Source of the DNA: Bacteroidota bacterium
GTDB taxonomy: Bacteria > Bacteroidota > Ignavibacteria > UBA10030
Assembly: GCA_003519375.1 (NCBI GenBank)
Contig: DOWV01000054.1
Location: forward strand, 6,308-15,383
Reading direction: 5' to 3'
DNA length: 9,076 bases
Program-made: the position numbers and the translations under genes
Shown here: positions 1-5,080 of the stretch, in pieces
Numbering within the stretch: position 1 is the stretch's first letter
How the letters are laid out: each line of letters opens with the position of its first letter
The notes under the pieces: generated by a model
Database searches by the model: none
The model's input: the letters and a program-made list of their open reading frames with translations, nothing else
What the model was told of the DNA's origin: nothing

Positions 1-20
1 CGGGACCTGACGTACACGAC

Positions 21-48
21 AAAGCCTGAAGCAAATGCCCCAGGCTTT
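21..48 (-). terminator. Possible terminator hairpin after the GIY-YIG gene
   Basis: A perfect 8-bp inverted repeat (AAAGCCTG at 21-28, CAGGCTTT at 41-48) encloses a 12-base loop, 13 bases beyond the stop of the minus-strand GIY-YIG gene. Read on the minus strand, the 3' arm ends in TTT and is followed by GTCG, so the U-tract is poor. Position suggests termination of the minus-strand transcript, but because the stem is symmetric it could equally serve a plus-strand gene lying left of the window. Confidence 0.35.
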
Positions 49-61
49 CGCGGAGTTCTTC

Positions 62-346
62 TCAGGATCTTTTTCTCTTCGCGAGTTTCTTCAAGCGAAC
101 CAGTTCGCCTATTATCAAAGCCTCCTTTTTCGCGCGGCTCCACCGCTTTACTTGTTGCTCCCGTCGGAACGCTTCCTTATAAGACGCAAATTCCTCAGAA
201 TAGACCAAGGCGATTGGGGGATCAATCTTGGTGGTGCGACAGGCTCTGCCAGCGAAGTGACCTTTGATTCTCTTTTCAAGAGAATGGGAAGATCCACTAT
301 AGAGTCTTGTGGACTGGAGGCGGAGGATGTAGAACCAAGCGGGCAT
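62..346 (-). CDS. Small GIY-YIG nuclease superfamily protein (UPF0213/YhbQ-like)
   Basis: A 94-residue protein consisting of a single GIY-YIG domain. The N-terminal strand pair carries the signature in variant form: F5-Y6-I7 for GIY and L15-Y16-S17-G18 for YIG. The expected catalytic arginine is R26, followed by H30, and the probable metal-binding glutamate is E63. The tail Q65-x-K67-x-W69-S70-R71-A72-K73-K74-E75-A76-L77-I78 is typical of the short stand-alone YhbQ/UPF0213-type proteins, and the length fits that family (about 80-100 aa). Those proteins are assumed to be DNA endonucleases, but the cellular role of most is unknown. Start ATG at 344-346 is preceded on the minus strand by a GAGG about 7 bases upstream. 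The gene lies 170 bases downstream of tRNA-Asn on the same strand, with a GC-rich repeat patch between them, and may be read through from the tRNA. The family assignment is firm; nuclease activity is inferred. Confidence 0.87.
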   Translation of the reverse strand: MPAWFYILRLQSTRLYSGSSHSLEKRIKGHFAGRACRTTKIDPPIALVYSEEFASYKEAFRREQQVKRWSRAKKEALIIGELVRLKKLAKRKRS

Positions 347-368
347 GAGGTCCTCAGTATGAGGCGGT

Positions 369-512
369 CCCTCGACTCCCCCTCGGCTCGCTACGCTCGC
401 TCGGGGTCGCTCGGGACTCCTCGACTCGTCCCCCGTGTTGCTGGAAGCCCCGAGCGAGTCCCGTCCTACAAAACGGCTCGTCCCATCCTGAAGAGGACGG
501 GACGAGTCGAGG
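369..512. repeat. GC-rich cluster of overlapping inverted repeats between tRNA-Asn and the GIY-YIG gene
   Basis: Three perfect inverted repeats overlap here. A 14-bp pair, CCTCGACTCGTCCC at 419-432, has its complement at 499-512. An 11-bp pair joins 396-406 (CTCGCTCGGGG) and 448-458. A 10-bp pair joins 458-467 and 494-503. The first crosses the other two, so a transcript could fold either as one long hairpin or as two adjacent hairpins, not both. The left part also has a direct repeat of GCTCGCT (385-391 and 395-401). The DNA is markedly more GC-rich and less complex than its surroundings. I read it as a dispersed repeat element or degraded remnant; a role as terminator or tRNA-processing structure is possible. 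Confidence 0.6.
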
Positions 513-514
513 GG

Positions 515-586
515 CTCCGCGAGTAGGACTCGAACCTACAACCCTGCGGTTAACAGCCGCATGCTCTACCATTGAGCTATCGCGGA
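515..586 (-). tRNA. tRNA-Asn (anticodon GUU)
   Basis: The minus strand folds as a complete cloverleaf. The acceptor stem is TCCGCGA/TCGCGGA (7 bp), the D arm GCTC-AATGGTA-GAGC, the anticodon arm TGCGG-CTGTTAA-CCGCA with GTT at the anticodon, the variable loop GGGTT, and the T arm GTAGG-TTCGAGT-CCTAC. The discriminator base is G, as is usual for tRNA-Asn. The 3' CCA is not encoded, since the next bases are CCC, so it must be added after transcription. All stems pair perfectly, which argues for a working gene rather than a relic. It is transcribed toward the GIY-YIG gene. Confidence 0.97.
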
Positions 587-628
587 ATTTGAAAGAACAT
601 GATGACACCTGGTTAGTGGCATCTGAAA

Positions 629-660
629 GAACAACCCGGAATGACTCGTCCGGGTTGTTC
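629..660. terminator. Strong hairpin upstream of tRNA-Asn, possible bidirectional terminator
   Basis: An 11-bp perfect stem, GAACAACCCGG at 629-639 and CCGGGTTGTTC at 650-660, closes a 10-base loop; A640-T649 can add a twelfth pair. On the minus strand the 3' arm is followed by TTTCAG, and with the arm's own TTGTTC end this gives a weak U-rich tail. On the plus strand it is followed by AAATATAT. It stands 43 bases before the 5' end of the tRNA, so it could shield the tRNA from upstream minus-strand transcription. The stem is certain; its function is inferred. Confidence 0.5.
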
Positions 661-1150
661 AAATATATGGTCCTTTCGGCCGAAAGTCAAGGATCGGTCC
701 ATTTTCTGAAATTGCTCAGTCAGGGAGCCCCTTCTCTTTCGAGATGTGTCGCCACGCTCTGCAGCATATTGACTCGCCTCTCCACGGTGAGTACTTTCTA
801 TAGATGTGGCGGTAAGATTTAGCCGTTCCGCTATCCATTTCGCAGACGTTGCACATCCCGTTTAAACCCATATTCGAGGTGAGCGTCAGCGTGACGTCAG
901 GTCATGGCTCGAGCATCGATCCCGAAGTTCCCGTTGCCGTTGTCAGCTGGCAGGGAGGGCTTGCTGTCCATCGGATTTCACGCGATCATACAGGGCGGAA
1001 GGAGCGTGGGCGGTCGCGGGCCGGGCCCGTCAGCCGTTGCGGGAATGCCTCACGGCCATCCCGCGGTCCTGAGTGCATAAGGCGAAGATGATCGCGGAAC
1101 GACGTTTGGCCTCATGTCTCCGGTAAGCGAAGACGCAAAAAGGACACAAT
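661..1150. other. 490-base region without a supportable gene
   Basis: The open frames across this stretch (for example plus-strand 849-1091) have Arg/Ser/Gly-rich translations with no recognisable domain, no convincing ribosome binding site and no homologous neighbour. No structured RNA such as RNase P, SRP or tmRNA is recognisable. A weak promoter candidate, TTGACT at 769-774 followed 17 bases later by TACTTT, points toward the response regulator but matches the -10 consensus at only three of six positions. The patch 1016-1031 is a short G/C palindrome. The stretch may be a decayed gene or long leader; I cannot tell which. Confidence 0.4.
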
Positions 1151-1561
1151 ATGACGGACAATGCACCGGACAACCAGAAGGTACGAGATCGGGTCCTCAT
1201 TATCGATGATGATGCTGAGGTGAGGGAGGTCGTCATCGACATGCTGGACAGCGCGGGCGTCAAAACCATGTCGGCAGGGAGCGGCGAGGAAGGGATTACG
1301 CTATTCCAATCACATCAGGATGAGATCGAACTGGTACTTCTCGATCTCTCCATGCCGGGCATCGGGGGAAAGGAGACGTTTCGCCGGCTGAGGGCATTGA
1401 AACACGATCTCAAAATTGTTCTCTCATCCGGGTACGGCCAGGACGAGGTCAAGAACGACCTCAACTTTTTGGGTCTTACCGGTTTCATTCAGAAGCCGTA
1501 CCGGTACGCCAAGCTGATCGGCCTCATCGGGAAATATCTGGACGGATCTTCTCCGGGTTAG
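1151..1561 (+). CDS. Stand-alone response regulator receiver-domain protein (CheY-like)
   Basis: A 136-residue protein made of one receiver domain with no output domain. The acidic Mg-binding pocket is D19-D20-D21 at the end of strand 1, the phospho-acceptor is D65 in L63-L64-D65-L66-S67-M68-P69-G70, the switch Ser is S92 (in L-S-S-G-Y), and the conserved lysine is K115 followed by P116. All residues needed for phosphorylation are present. The pattern M-P-G-x-x-G plus L-S-S-G-Y and F-I-Q-K-P-Y is what I usually see in receivers fused to the C-terminus of hybrid sensor kinases, so it may derive from such a protein or be the target of a kinase encoded elsewhere. No histidine kinase is in the window. 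The start is supported by AAAAAGGA ending 6 bases before ATG. It sits alone, with 590 bases before it and its own spacing to the next promoter. Output and signal are unknown. Confidence 0.9.
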   Translation: MTDNAPDNQKVRDRVLIIDDDAEVREVVIDMLDSAGVKTMSAGSGEEGITLFQSHQDEIELVLLDLSMPGIGGKETFRRLRALKHDLKIVLSSGYGQDEVKNDLNFLGLTGFIQKPYRYAKLIGLIGKYLDGSSPG

Positions 1562-1695
1562 CGTGCGGGGCATCGTCATGACCTGGCATCTAGCGCAGGA
1601 CGAAGCCGGTTCGGTTGTATCTTCATGCAGCGATTCATTTCTCCGCGATGGTGTGCTGATGTGCGGCACTCCTTCAGTGTCCCCACTTCCTTTCG

Positions 1696-1724
1696 TTGAC
1701 ATTCCTTCCATTTCAGACTATATT
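1696..1724 (+). promoter_or_regulatory. Sigma70-type promoter for ybaB-recR
   Basis: TTGACA (1696-1701) is a perfect -35 box. The spacer is exactly 17 bases, and the -10 box is TATATT (1719-1724, five of six consensus positions). Transcription should begin near 1731, giving a leader of about 35 bases before the ybaB start, with AAGGA at 1754-1758. This is the best promoter in the window and implies that the housekeeping pair is expressed without an upstream gene such as dnaX. Confidence 0.8.
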
Positions 1725-1765
1725 GTTCAAAAATCAACAACAATCACCTCGCGAAGGATCTTCCC

Positions 1766-2110
1766 ATGATGAAGGGTGGAATGCCAAACATGCAGGGCAT
1801 GATGAAACAGCTTCAGAAAATGCAGGAGAAAATGGCTCAGGTGCAGGCAGAGCTGGAACAAAAGACGGTGACGGCCGAAGCTGGGGGCGGCATGGTGAAG
1901 GTCACGGCCAACGGGAAACAGCAGATTGTGAAGATCGAGATCGAAAAAGAAGTCGTGAATCCGGAAGAGAAGGAGATGCTCGAGGATCTGGTCGTTGCGG
2001 CCATCAACAAAGCGCTGGAAAACGCTGCAGCCATGGCTTCCCAGGAAATGCAAAAGGTGACAAGCGGTGTTATGCCGAACATCCCGGGGCTGAACATTCC
2101 AGGATTCTAG
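1766..2110 (+). CDS. ybaB: YbaB/EbfC family nucleoid-associated DNA-binding protein
   Basis: 114 residues, the usual length for YbaB/EbfC. These small dimeric proteins bind DNA and associate with the nucleoid. Residues about 8-32 form the Met/Gln-rich amphipathic helix (M-Q-G-M-M-K-Q-L-Q-K-M-Q-E-K-M). The central sheet holds the family core G40-G41-G42-M43-V44-K45-V46-T47-A48-N49-G50. A second long helix contains E-E-K-E-M-L-E-D-L-V-V-A-A-I-N-K-A-L-E. The C-terminus is the G/M/P-rich tail (S-G-V-M-P-N-I-P-G-L) common in the family. The start has AAGGA 7 bases upstream; ATG at 1769 is an alternative that removes one residue. recR follows after 69 bases without a clear terminator, the conserved ybaB-recR order, so co-transcription from the promoter at 1696 is likely. 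The dnaX gene that often precedes this pair is absent. Confidence 0.96.
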   Translation: MMKGGMPNMQGMMKQLQKMQEKMAQVQAELEQKTVTAEAGGGMVKVTANGKQQIVKIEIEKEVVNPEEKEMLEDLVVAAINKALENAAAMASQEMQKVTSGVMPNIPGLNIPGF

Positions 2111-2119
2111 AGGTGTCTT

Positions 2120-2139
2120 CCTCGGTGTCCCTCCGTGTT
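2120..2139. repeat. Two-copy 10-base word repeat in the ybaB-recR spacer
   Basis: CCTCGGTGTC (2120-2129) and CCTCCGTGTT (2130-2139) are adjacent and identical at eight of ten positions. They look like a short example of the G/T/C-rich periodic words found in other gaps of this window. The following bases (2144-2157, CTTAATCTTTGCGT) resemble the word after ftsX (CTTAGCGGCTTTGC, 6165-6178). The match is short and could be chance. Confidence 0.35.
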
Positions 2140-2179
2140 ACGCCTTAATCTTTGCGTATCAACCAAGGAGTTTTGAAGG

Positions 2180-2779
2180 GTGATTCTCACAGCAGAGTCG
2201 ATTGAACAGCTTGCAGAGCAGTTCGCCCAATTGCCGGGCATCGGGAGGAAGACGGCCCATCGCCTTGCTCTCTACGTCGTAAAGATGCAACGCGAGGAAG
2301 TCGACACGCTCGCCCGCGCACTGGTGAATGTCAAGGACAAGGTGCGGTACTGCTCCATCTGTTCCAATATCACGGAAGACGATCCGTGCCCAATCTGCGC
2401 GAACACCAGGCGTGATCGGACGGCGATATGCGTTGTCGAAGAACCGACAGACGTTCTGGCGCTTGAGCGGACGAACGAATTCAAGGGGCTCTACCACGTC
2501 CTCGGAGGCGCTCTTTCTCCGCTCGACGGCATCGGTCCCGAAGATCTGAGGATCAAGGAACTTCTGAGGCGCATCGAGGCCTCGACCATTGAAGAGATTA
2601 TCCTTGCGCTGAACCCCGATGTGGAAGGAGAGGCAACCACCCTCTATATCTCGAAATTGCTCAAACCACTCGGTCTCAAAGTGACGCGCATTGCGCGTGG
2701 ATTGCCGGTCGGCACAGATCTTGAATTTGCTGATGAGGCGACGCTCGGCCGCGCGTTGGAAGGACGGATTGCCGTGTGA
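2180..2779 (+). CDS. recR: Recombination mediator protein RecR
   Basis: A full-length 199-aa RecR. With RecF and RecO it loads RecA onto SSB-coated gapped DNA in recombinational repair, forming a ring clamp around DNA. The domains are in standard order: a helix-hairpin-helix with L18-P19-G20-I21-G22-R23-K24-T25-A26; a four-cysteine zinc finger C58-x2-C61 ... C70-x2-C73; a Toprim domain with I83-C84-V85-V86-E87-E88-P89-T90-D91; and the C-terminal signatures L-N-P-D-V-E-G-E-A-T-T-L-Y and R-G-L-P-V-G-T-D-L-E-F-A-D. Translation starts with GTG at 2180. An in-frame TGA at 2174 excludes a longer start, and AAGGAG lies 9 bases upstream. Its stop codon overlaps the start of the next gene. It follows ybaB, its common partner. 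Confidence 0.98.
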   Translation: MILTAESIEQLAEQFAQLPGIGRKTAHRLALYVVKMQREEVDTLARALVNVKDKVRYCSICSNITEDDPCPICANTRRDRTAICVVEEPTDVLALERTNEFKGLYHVLGGALSPLDGIGPEDLRIKELLRRIEASTIEEIILALNPDVEGEATTLYISKLLKPLGLKVTRIARGLPVGTDLEFADEATLGRALEGRIAV

Positions 2780-3411
2780 TGGCAGATCCCTCGGTCAGCC
2801 GGAGCTCCGGAATTCGATTCCCCAAGCGCCTTCTTCTGGCCGGCTTGTCGCTCGTTGTCGTACTGATCGGCTGCAATATCTTCGAGACACGCGATCCTGA
2901 GGCGCCTTCTCAGTCAAGTTCAAGCTTCGTTCCGGCGACAGAGCCCTCTCTCGTGTTTTCGAACATGTCGAATGCGTTTCGGGACTTGAACTCTCTCAAT
3001 TACTTGAAATCGTTCGCTGATTCTTCGACTTCGGGACGGGGATTCAGCTTTGAGCCGACACCGCAGGCGAAAGTGAAGTACACCGGAGTGTTCCTGCTCT
3101 GGAACAGGCAATCCGAGCAGCAATACTTCGATAACTTGCGTTCAAAGATCCCGACCGGGTCAACGGCAGCGCTGGTATTCCAGACACTGAGCGTTCAAAG
3201 CCTGCAATCAGACTCGGCACAGTATGAAGCGACTTATACGCTCACGGCGCCGCATTCTGTAGCAGCGGTGGCAAAAGTCGCATCCGGCAAGGCCCAGTTC
3301 TTTCTCCTTGCCGATCGCTCGCGCAACTGGGTCATCTGGCGCTGGGTCGACCTTCCGACAGGAACGGGGATCGCGGCGTGGAGCGATTTAAAAGGAGAGT
3401 TTGCTCAATAG
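2779..3411 (+). CDS. Predicted lipoprotein A, function unknown
   Basis: 210 residues from ATG at 2779; GTG at 2776 would add one residue. A basic n-region (R-F-P-K-R) and a hydrophobic stretch L-L-L-A-G-L-S-L-V-V-V-L-I-G lead to lipobox cysteine C32, followed by N-I-F. A low-complexity linker rich in S, P, E and T (about residues 37-58) would tether the mature domain to a membrane. The globular part ends with N-W-V-I-W-R-W-V-D. The ATG overlaps the recR stop in TGATG, so translation is probably coupled to recR. It appears to be a diverged paralog of lipoprotein B: both share C-N-x-F, V-F-x-N-M, F-S-F, and a tail W-x-I-x-R-W-x-D. The layout of mixed helix then sheet ending in a W-R-W strand suggests an NTF2-like fold, but that is a guess. 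I do not recognise a named family. Confidence 0.85.
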   Translation: MADPSVSRSSGIRFPKRLLLAGLSLVVVLIGCNIFETRDPEAPSQSSSSFVPATEPSLVFSNMSNAFRDLNSLNYLKSFADSSTSGRGFSFEPTPQAKVKYTGVFLLWNRQSEQQYFDNLRSKIPTGSTAALVFQTLSVQSLQSDSAQYEATYTLTAPHSVAAVAKVASGKAQFFLLADRSRNWVIWRWVDLPTGTGIAAWSDLKGEFAQ

Positions 3412-3417
3412 AGTTGT

Positions 3418-3516
3418 GAGTTTCGAGTTTTCCGCCGAAGGCGGATCCCCGCCAGCCTCACAAGCTCAAAGTGGGCGGGCTGGCGCCTCTGGCGGAGGAG
3501 TTTCAAGTTTCGAGTT
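3418..3516. repeat. Palindromic cassette flanked by an 11-bp direct repeat
   Basis: AGTTTCGAGTT occurs at 3419-3429 and again at 3506-3516. Between the copies lie nested inverted repeats: outer arms TCCGCC (3431-3436) and GGCGGA (3491-3496), a small hairpin CCGCC-GAA-GGCGG (3432-3444), and an 8-bp pair CGCCAGCC (3450-3457) with GGCTGGCG (3478-3485). The right flank repeats the word again (GAGTTTCAAGTTTCGAGTT, 3498-3516). The arrangement looks like a small palindromic element sitting in a periodic GAGTTTC tract. It encodes nothing and separates the two lipoprotein genes. Confidence 0.65.
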
Positions 3517-3519
3517 GTA

Positions 3520-3547
3520 GCTGATAGCTGACCGCTGAGTGCTGATT
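3520..3547. repeat. Four-copy heptamer tandem repeat GCTGANN
   Basis: Four uninterrupted 7-base units, GCTGATA, GCTGACC, GCTGAGT and GCTGATT, share the first five bases and vary in the last two. The array ends five bases before the lipoprotein B start and occupies the place where a ribosome binding site would be expected. Arrays of this kind are prone to copy-number change by slippage, which here would alter the leader and not the reading frame. Confidence 0.75.
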
Positions 3548-3552
3548 GCCGG

Positions 3553-4062
3553 ATGATGCCGCGCCTCATCATAGTGCCCATGTTGCTCCTCTTCTCTTCA
3601 TGCAACCCCTTCGCACCGGGTTTGGACGAGAGTCTTGATACGGGGAGCTCGATTCTCGGAGACGCGGCGACGATCGACGGTGTGTTTCAGAACATGAAGT
3701 ACGCCTACACGTTTCGCGATACGACCATTTATGGCCAGCTCCTGAACTCGGAGTTTTCGTTTGTGTTTCGCGACTACGATCGCGGCATCGAGGTGACATG
3801 GGGAAGGGACGAAGAGATGCAGACGACGCGTGGACTCTTTCAAAACGTCCAACGACTCGATCTCGTCTGGAACAACATTGTCGCACTCTCGACCGACTCT
3901 CTCAATACCCAGGCGAGTGTAAGCAGGAACTTCAACCTGACCGTCACGTTCAATCCAAGCGACATCATTCGGGTCGACGGCTATGCGACGCTTGCCCTGG
4001 CGCGATCAGGAGCAGAAAGGCCGTGGCAGATCGTTCGCTGGCGTGATGAGTCGAATTTCTGA
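3553..4062 (+). CDS. Predicted lipoprotein B, paralog of lipoprotein A, function unknown
   Basis: 169 residues. A short signal (M-M-P-R then I-I-V-P-M-L-L-L) precedes lipobox F14-S15-S16-C17 and N18-P19-F20-A21-P22-G23; Phe at -3 is less usual than Leu. The mature part has V-F-Q-N-M-K-Y-A-Y-T-F-R-D, then F-S-F-V-F-R-D-Y-D, V-T-W-G-R-D-E-E, and ends P-W-Q-I-V-R-W-R-D-E. These align in order with lipoprotein A (V-F-S-N-M ... F-S-F ... L-L-W-N-R-Q-S-E ... N-W-V-I-W-R-W-V-D), so the two are probably duplicated genes. There is no Shine-Dalgarno sequence before ATG at 3553, where the heptamer array lies; ATG at 3556 is an alternative. pheA begins 12 bases after the stop, so the two are probably co-transcribed. 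No enzyme motif is seen. An envelope role, perhaps with an NTF2-like fold, is a guess. Confidence 0.83.
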   Translation: MMPRLIIVPMLLLFSSCNPFAPGLDESLDTGSSILGDAATIDGVFQNMKYAYTFRDTTIYGQLLNSEFSFVFRDYDRGIEVTWGRDEEMQTTRGLFQNVQRLDLVWNNIVALSTDSLNTQASVSRNFNLTVTFNPSDIIRVDGYATLALARSGAERPWQIVRWRDESNF

Positions 4063-4074
4063 ATTGAGGAGGTT

Positions 4075-4902
4075 ATGCTGACAGTCGCCTATCAGGGTGA
4101 ATCCGGTGCATTCAGCGAGCAGGCCGGGCGAGCGTACTTCGGCGCCCGTGCGCGGCTCGTTCCCATGGAGAGCTTCAAGGACGTGTTCGAGTTCGCCACC
4201 GGGCATCCCTCCGGGTTTGGCGTCGTGCCGCTCGAGAACTCCGTCTTTGGAAGTGTCCATCAGAATTATGATCTCCTCCTGAAACACAAGCTCCACATCG
4301 TCGGTGAAGTGAAGCTCCGCATCCAGCTCCACCTGATGGCGATGCCGGGCGTTCCGATGAAGGCGATCCGATCGATCTACTCCCATCCGCAGGCCCTCGG
4401 GCAATGCGAAGACTTTCTGCGCTTGCAGAAGAACGTGAGCGCGGTCGCATACTACGATACGGCGGGGGCTGCGAAGATGGTTCGCGAAGAAGGGAGAAAG
4501 AATGCCGCGGCGATCGCAAGCGCCCGCGCAGCTGCCACCTACGGACTCTCCATCCTCAGGCGCAACATCGAGAGCAACCACCGCAATTATACGCGCTTTA
4601 TCGTTCTCTCGCGAAAATCCCGCCGGCTGGACAAGGCAGGCAAGATATCTCTCGTTTTCGCGGTGAAGGACGTTGCCGGCGCCCTGTTTAAAGCGCTTGC
4701 CGTATTTGCATTGCGGGACATCAATATGCTGAAGATCGAGTCCCGGCCGCACGTCGGGAAACCGTGGGAGTATCTGTTCTATCTTGACATCGAGGGATCG
4801 CCGGCCGAGGAACGTGTGCTCCAGGCGCTCAATCATCTCGATGAGTTGACGACGTTCGTGCGGGTCCTCGGCGCGTATCCCAACGGGAAGACTCTGATTT
4901 GA
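4075..4902 (+). CDS. pheA: Prephenate dehydratase with C-terminal ACT domain
   Basis: 275 residues, the usual length of monofunctional bacterial prephenate dehydratase. It decarboxylates and dehydrates prephenate to phenylpyruvate in the cytoplasm, the committed step to phenylalanine. The N-terminal catalytic domain (about 1-180) opens with V-A-Y-Q-G-E-S-G-A-F-S-E, contains V-P-L-E-N-S-V-F-G-S-V and S-H-P-Q-A-L-G-Q-C, and ends with the catalytic motif N-Y-T173-R174-F175. The ACT domain (about 188-270) carries the phenylalanine-binding motifs G202-A203-L204-F205 and E222-S223-R224-P225, so feedback inhibition by phenylalanine is expected. There is no chorismate mutase domain. The strong GAGGAGG at 4066-4072 is unusually close to ATG, leaving only two bases after its last G; pairing through its first four bases gives a normal 5-base spacing. 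No leader attenuator is visible. It follows lipoprotein B after 12 bases. Confidence 0.97.
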   Translation: MLTVAYQGESGAFSEQAGRAYFGARARLVPMESFKDVFEFATGHPSGFGVVPLENSVFGSVHQNYDLLLKHKLHIVGEVKLRIQLHLMAMPGVPMKAIRSIYSHPQALGQCEDFLRLQKNVSAVAYYDTAGAAKMVREEGRKNAAAIASARAAATYGLSILRRNIESNHRNYTRFIVLSRKSRRLDKAGKISLVFAVKDVAGALFKALAVFALRDINMLKIESRPHVGKPWEYLFYLDIEGSPAEERVLQALNHLDELTTFVRVLGAYPNGKTLI

Positions 4903-4911
4903 ACACCGATC

Positions 4912-5002
4912 GCACAGATGCTACAGATATTCACAGAAATAGAAATCTTCCACAAAAAATATCATCAGTGAAAATCACGTATCATCTGTGTACTCTGTGT
5001 GC
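4912..5002. repeat. TIR-like imperfect inverted repeat downstream of pheA
   Basis: The left end GCACAGATGCTACAGAT (4912-4928) and the complement of the right end ATCTGTGTACTCTGTGTGC (4984-5002) align with two small gaps, giving a 91-base element with inverted termini. Inside, TTCAC (4930-4934) can pair with GTGAA (4969-4973). Each arm is itself periodic at about 9 bases (CACAGATGC, TACAGATAT; TCTGTGTAC, TCTGTGTGC). The centre is A/T-rich and non-coding. It begins nine bases after the pheA stop and may also act as its terminator. I read it as a short dispersed repeat. Confidence 0.55.
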
Positions 5003-5025
5003 TATTATCTTGCACGAGGCAGATC

Positions 5026-5056
5026 TTGACTAGCGCTTTCTGAGGCTTTCTACAAT
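5026..5056 (+). promoter_or_regulatory. Probable sigma70-type promoter for ftsX
   Basis: TTGACT (5026-5031, five of six matches) and TACAAT (5051-5056, five of six) are separated by 19 bases, two more than ideal. Start of transcription would be near 5063, leaving a leader of about 18 bases that has no Shine-Dalgarno sequence. Both boxes are good; the spacing lowers confidence. Confidence 0.5.
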
Positions 5057-5080
5057 TCGTCTCTGAAACTCAACCAGACC

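Noticed and set aside
48..590. Possible attachment-site duplication of the tRNA-Asn end (CGCGGA near 50 and 581; CGCGAGT near 80 and 518)
   Set aside because: The matches are only 6-7 bases and do not extend along the tRNA; no integrase is present.
354..662. Minus-strand open frame of 102 codons across the tRNA and repeat patch
   Set aside because: It is a translation of tRNA-Asn and the GC-rich repeat; the segment R-D-S-S-M-V-E-H-A-A-V-N is the antisense-style false protein typical of tRNA genes.
860..949. Cluster of 6-8-base palindromes (GTTTAAAC, GACGTC, CTCGAG, ATCGAT, CAGCTG) that looks like a cloning polylinker
   Set aside because: The sites are spaced irregularly in otherwise natural sequence, and a few are expected by chance in 90 bases; no vector sequence surrounds them.
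589..1091. Plus-strand open frames at 589-822 and 849-1091
   Set aside because: No recognisable domain, no ribosome binding site, and composition (Arg, Ser, Gly) typical of untranslated GC-rich DNA.
4006..4836. Minus-strand open frame of 276 codons
   Set aside because: Antisense shadow of pheA, which has all expected motifs in the plus strand.
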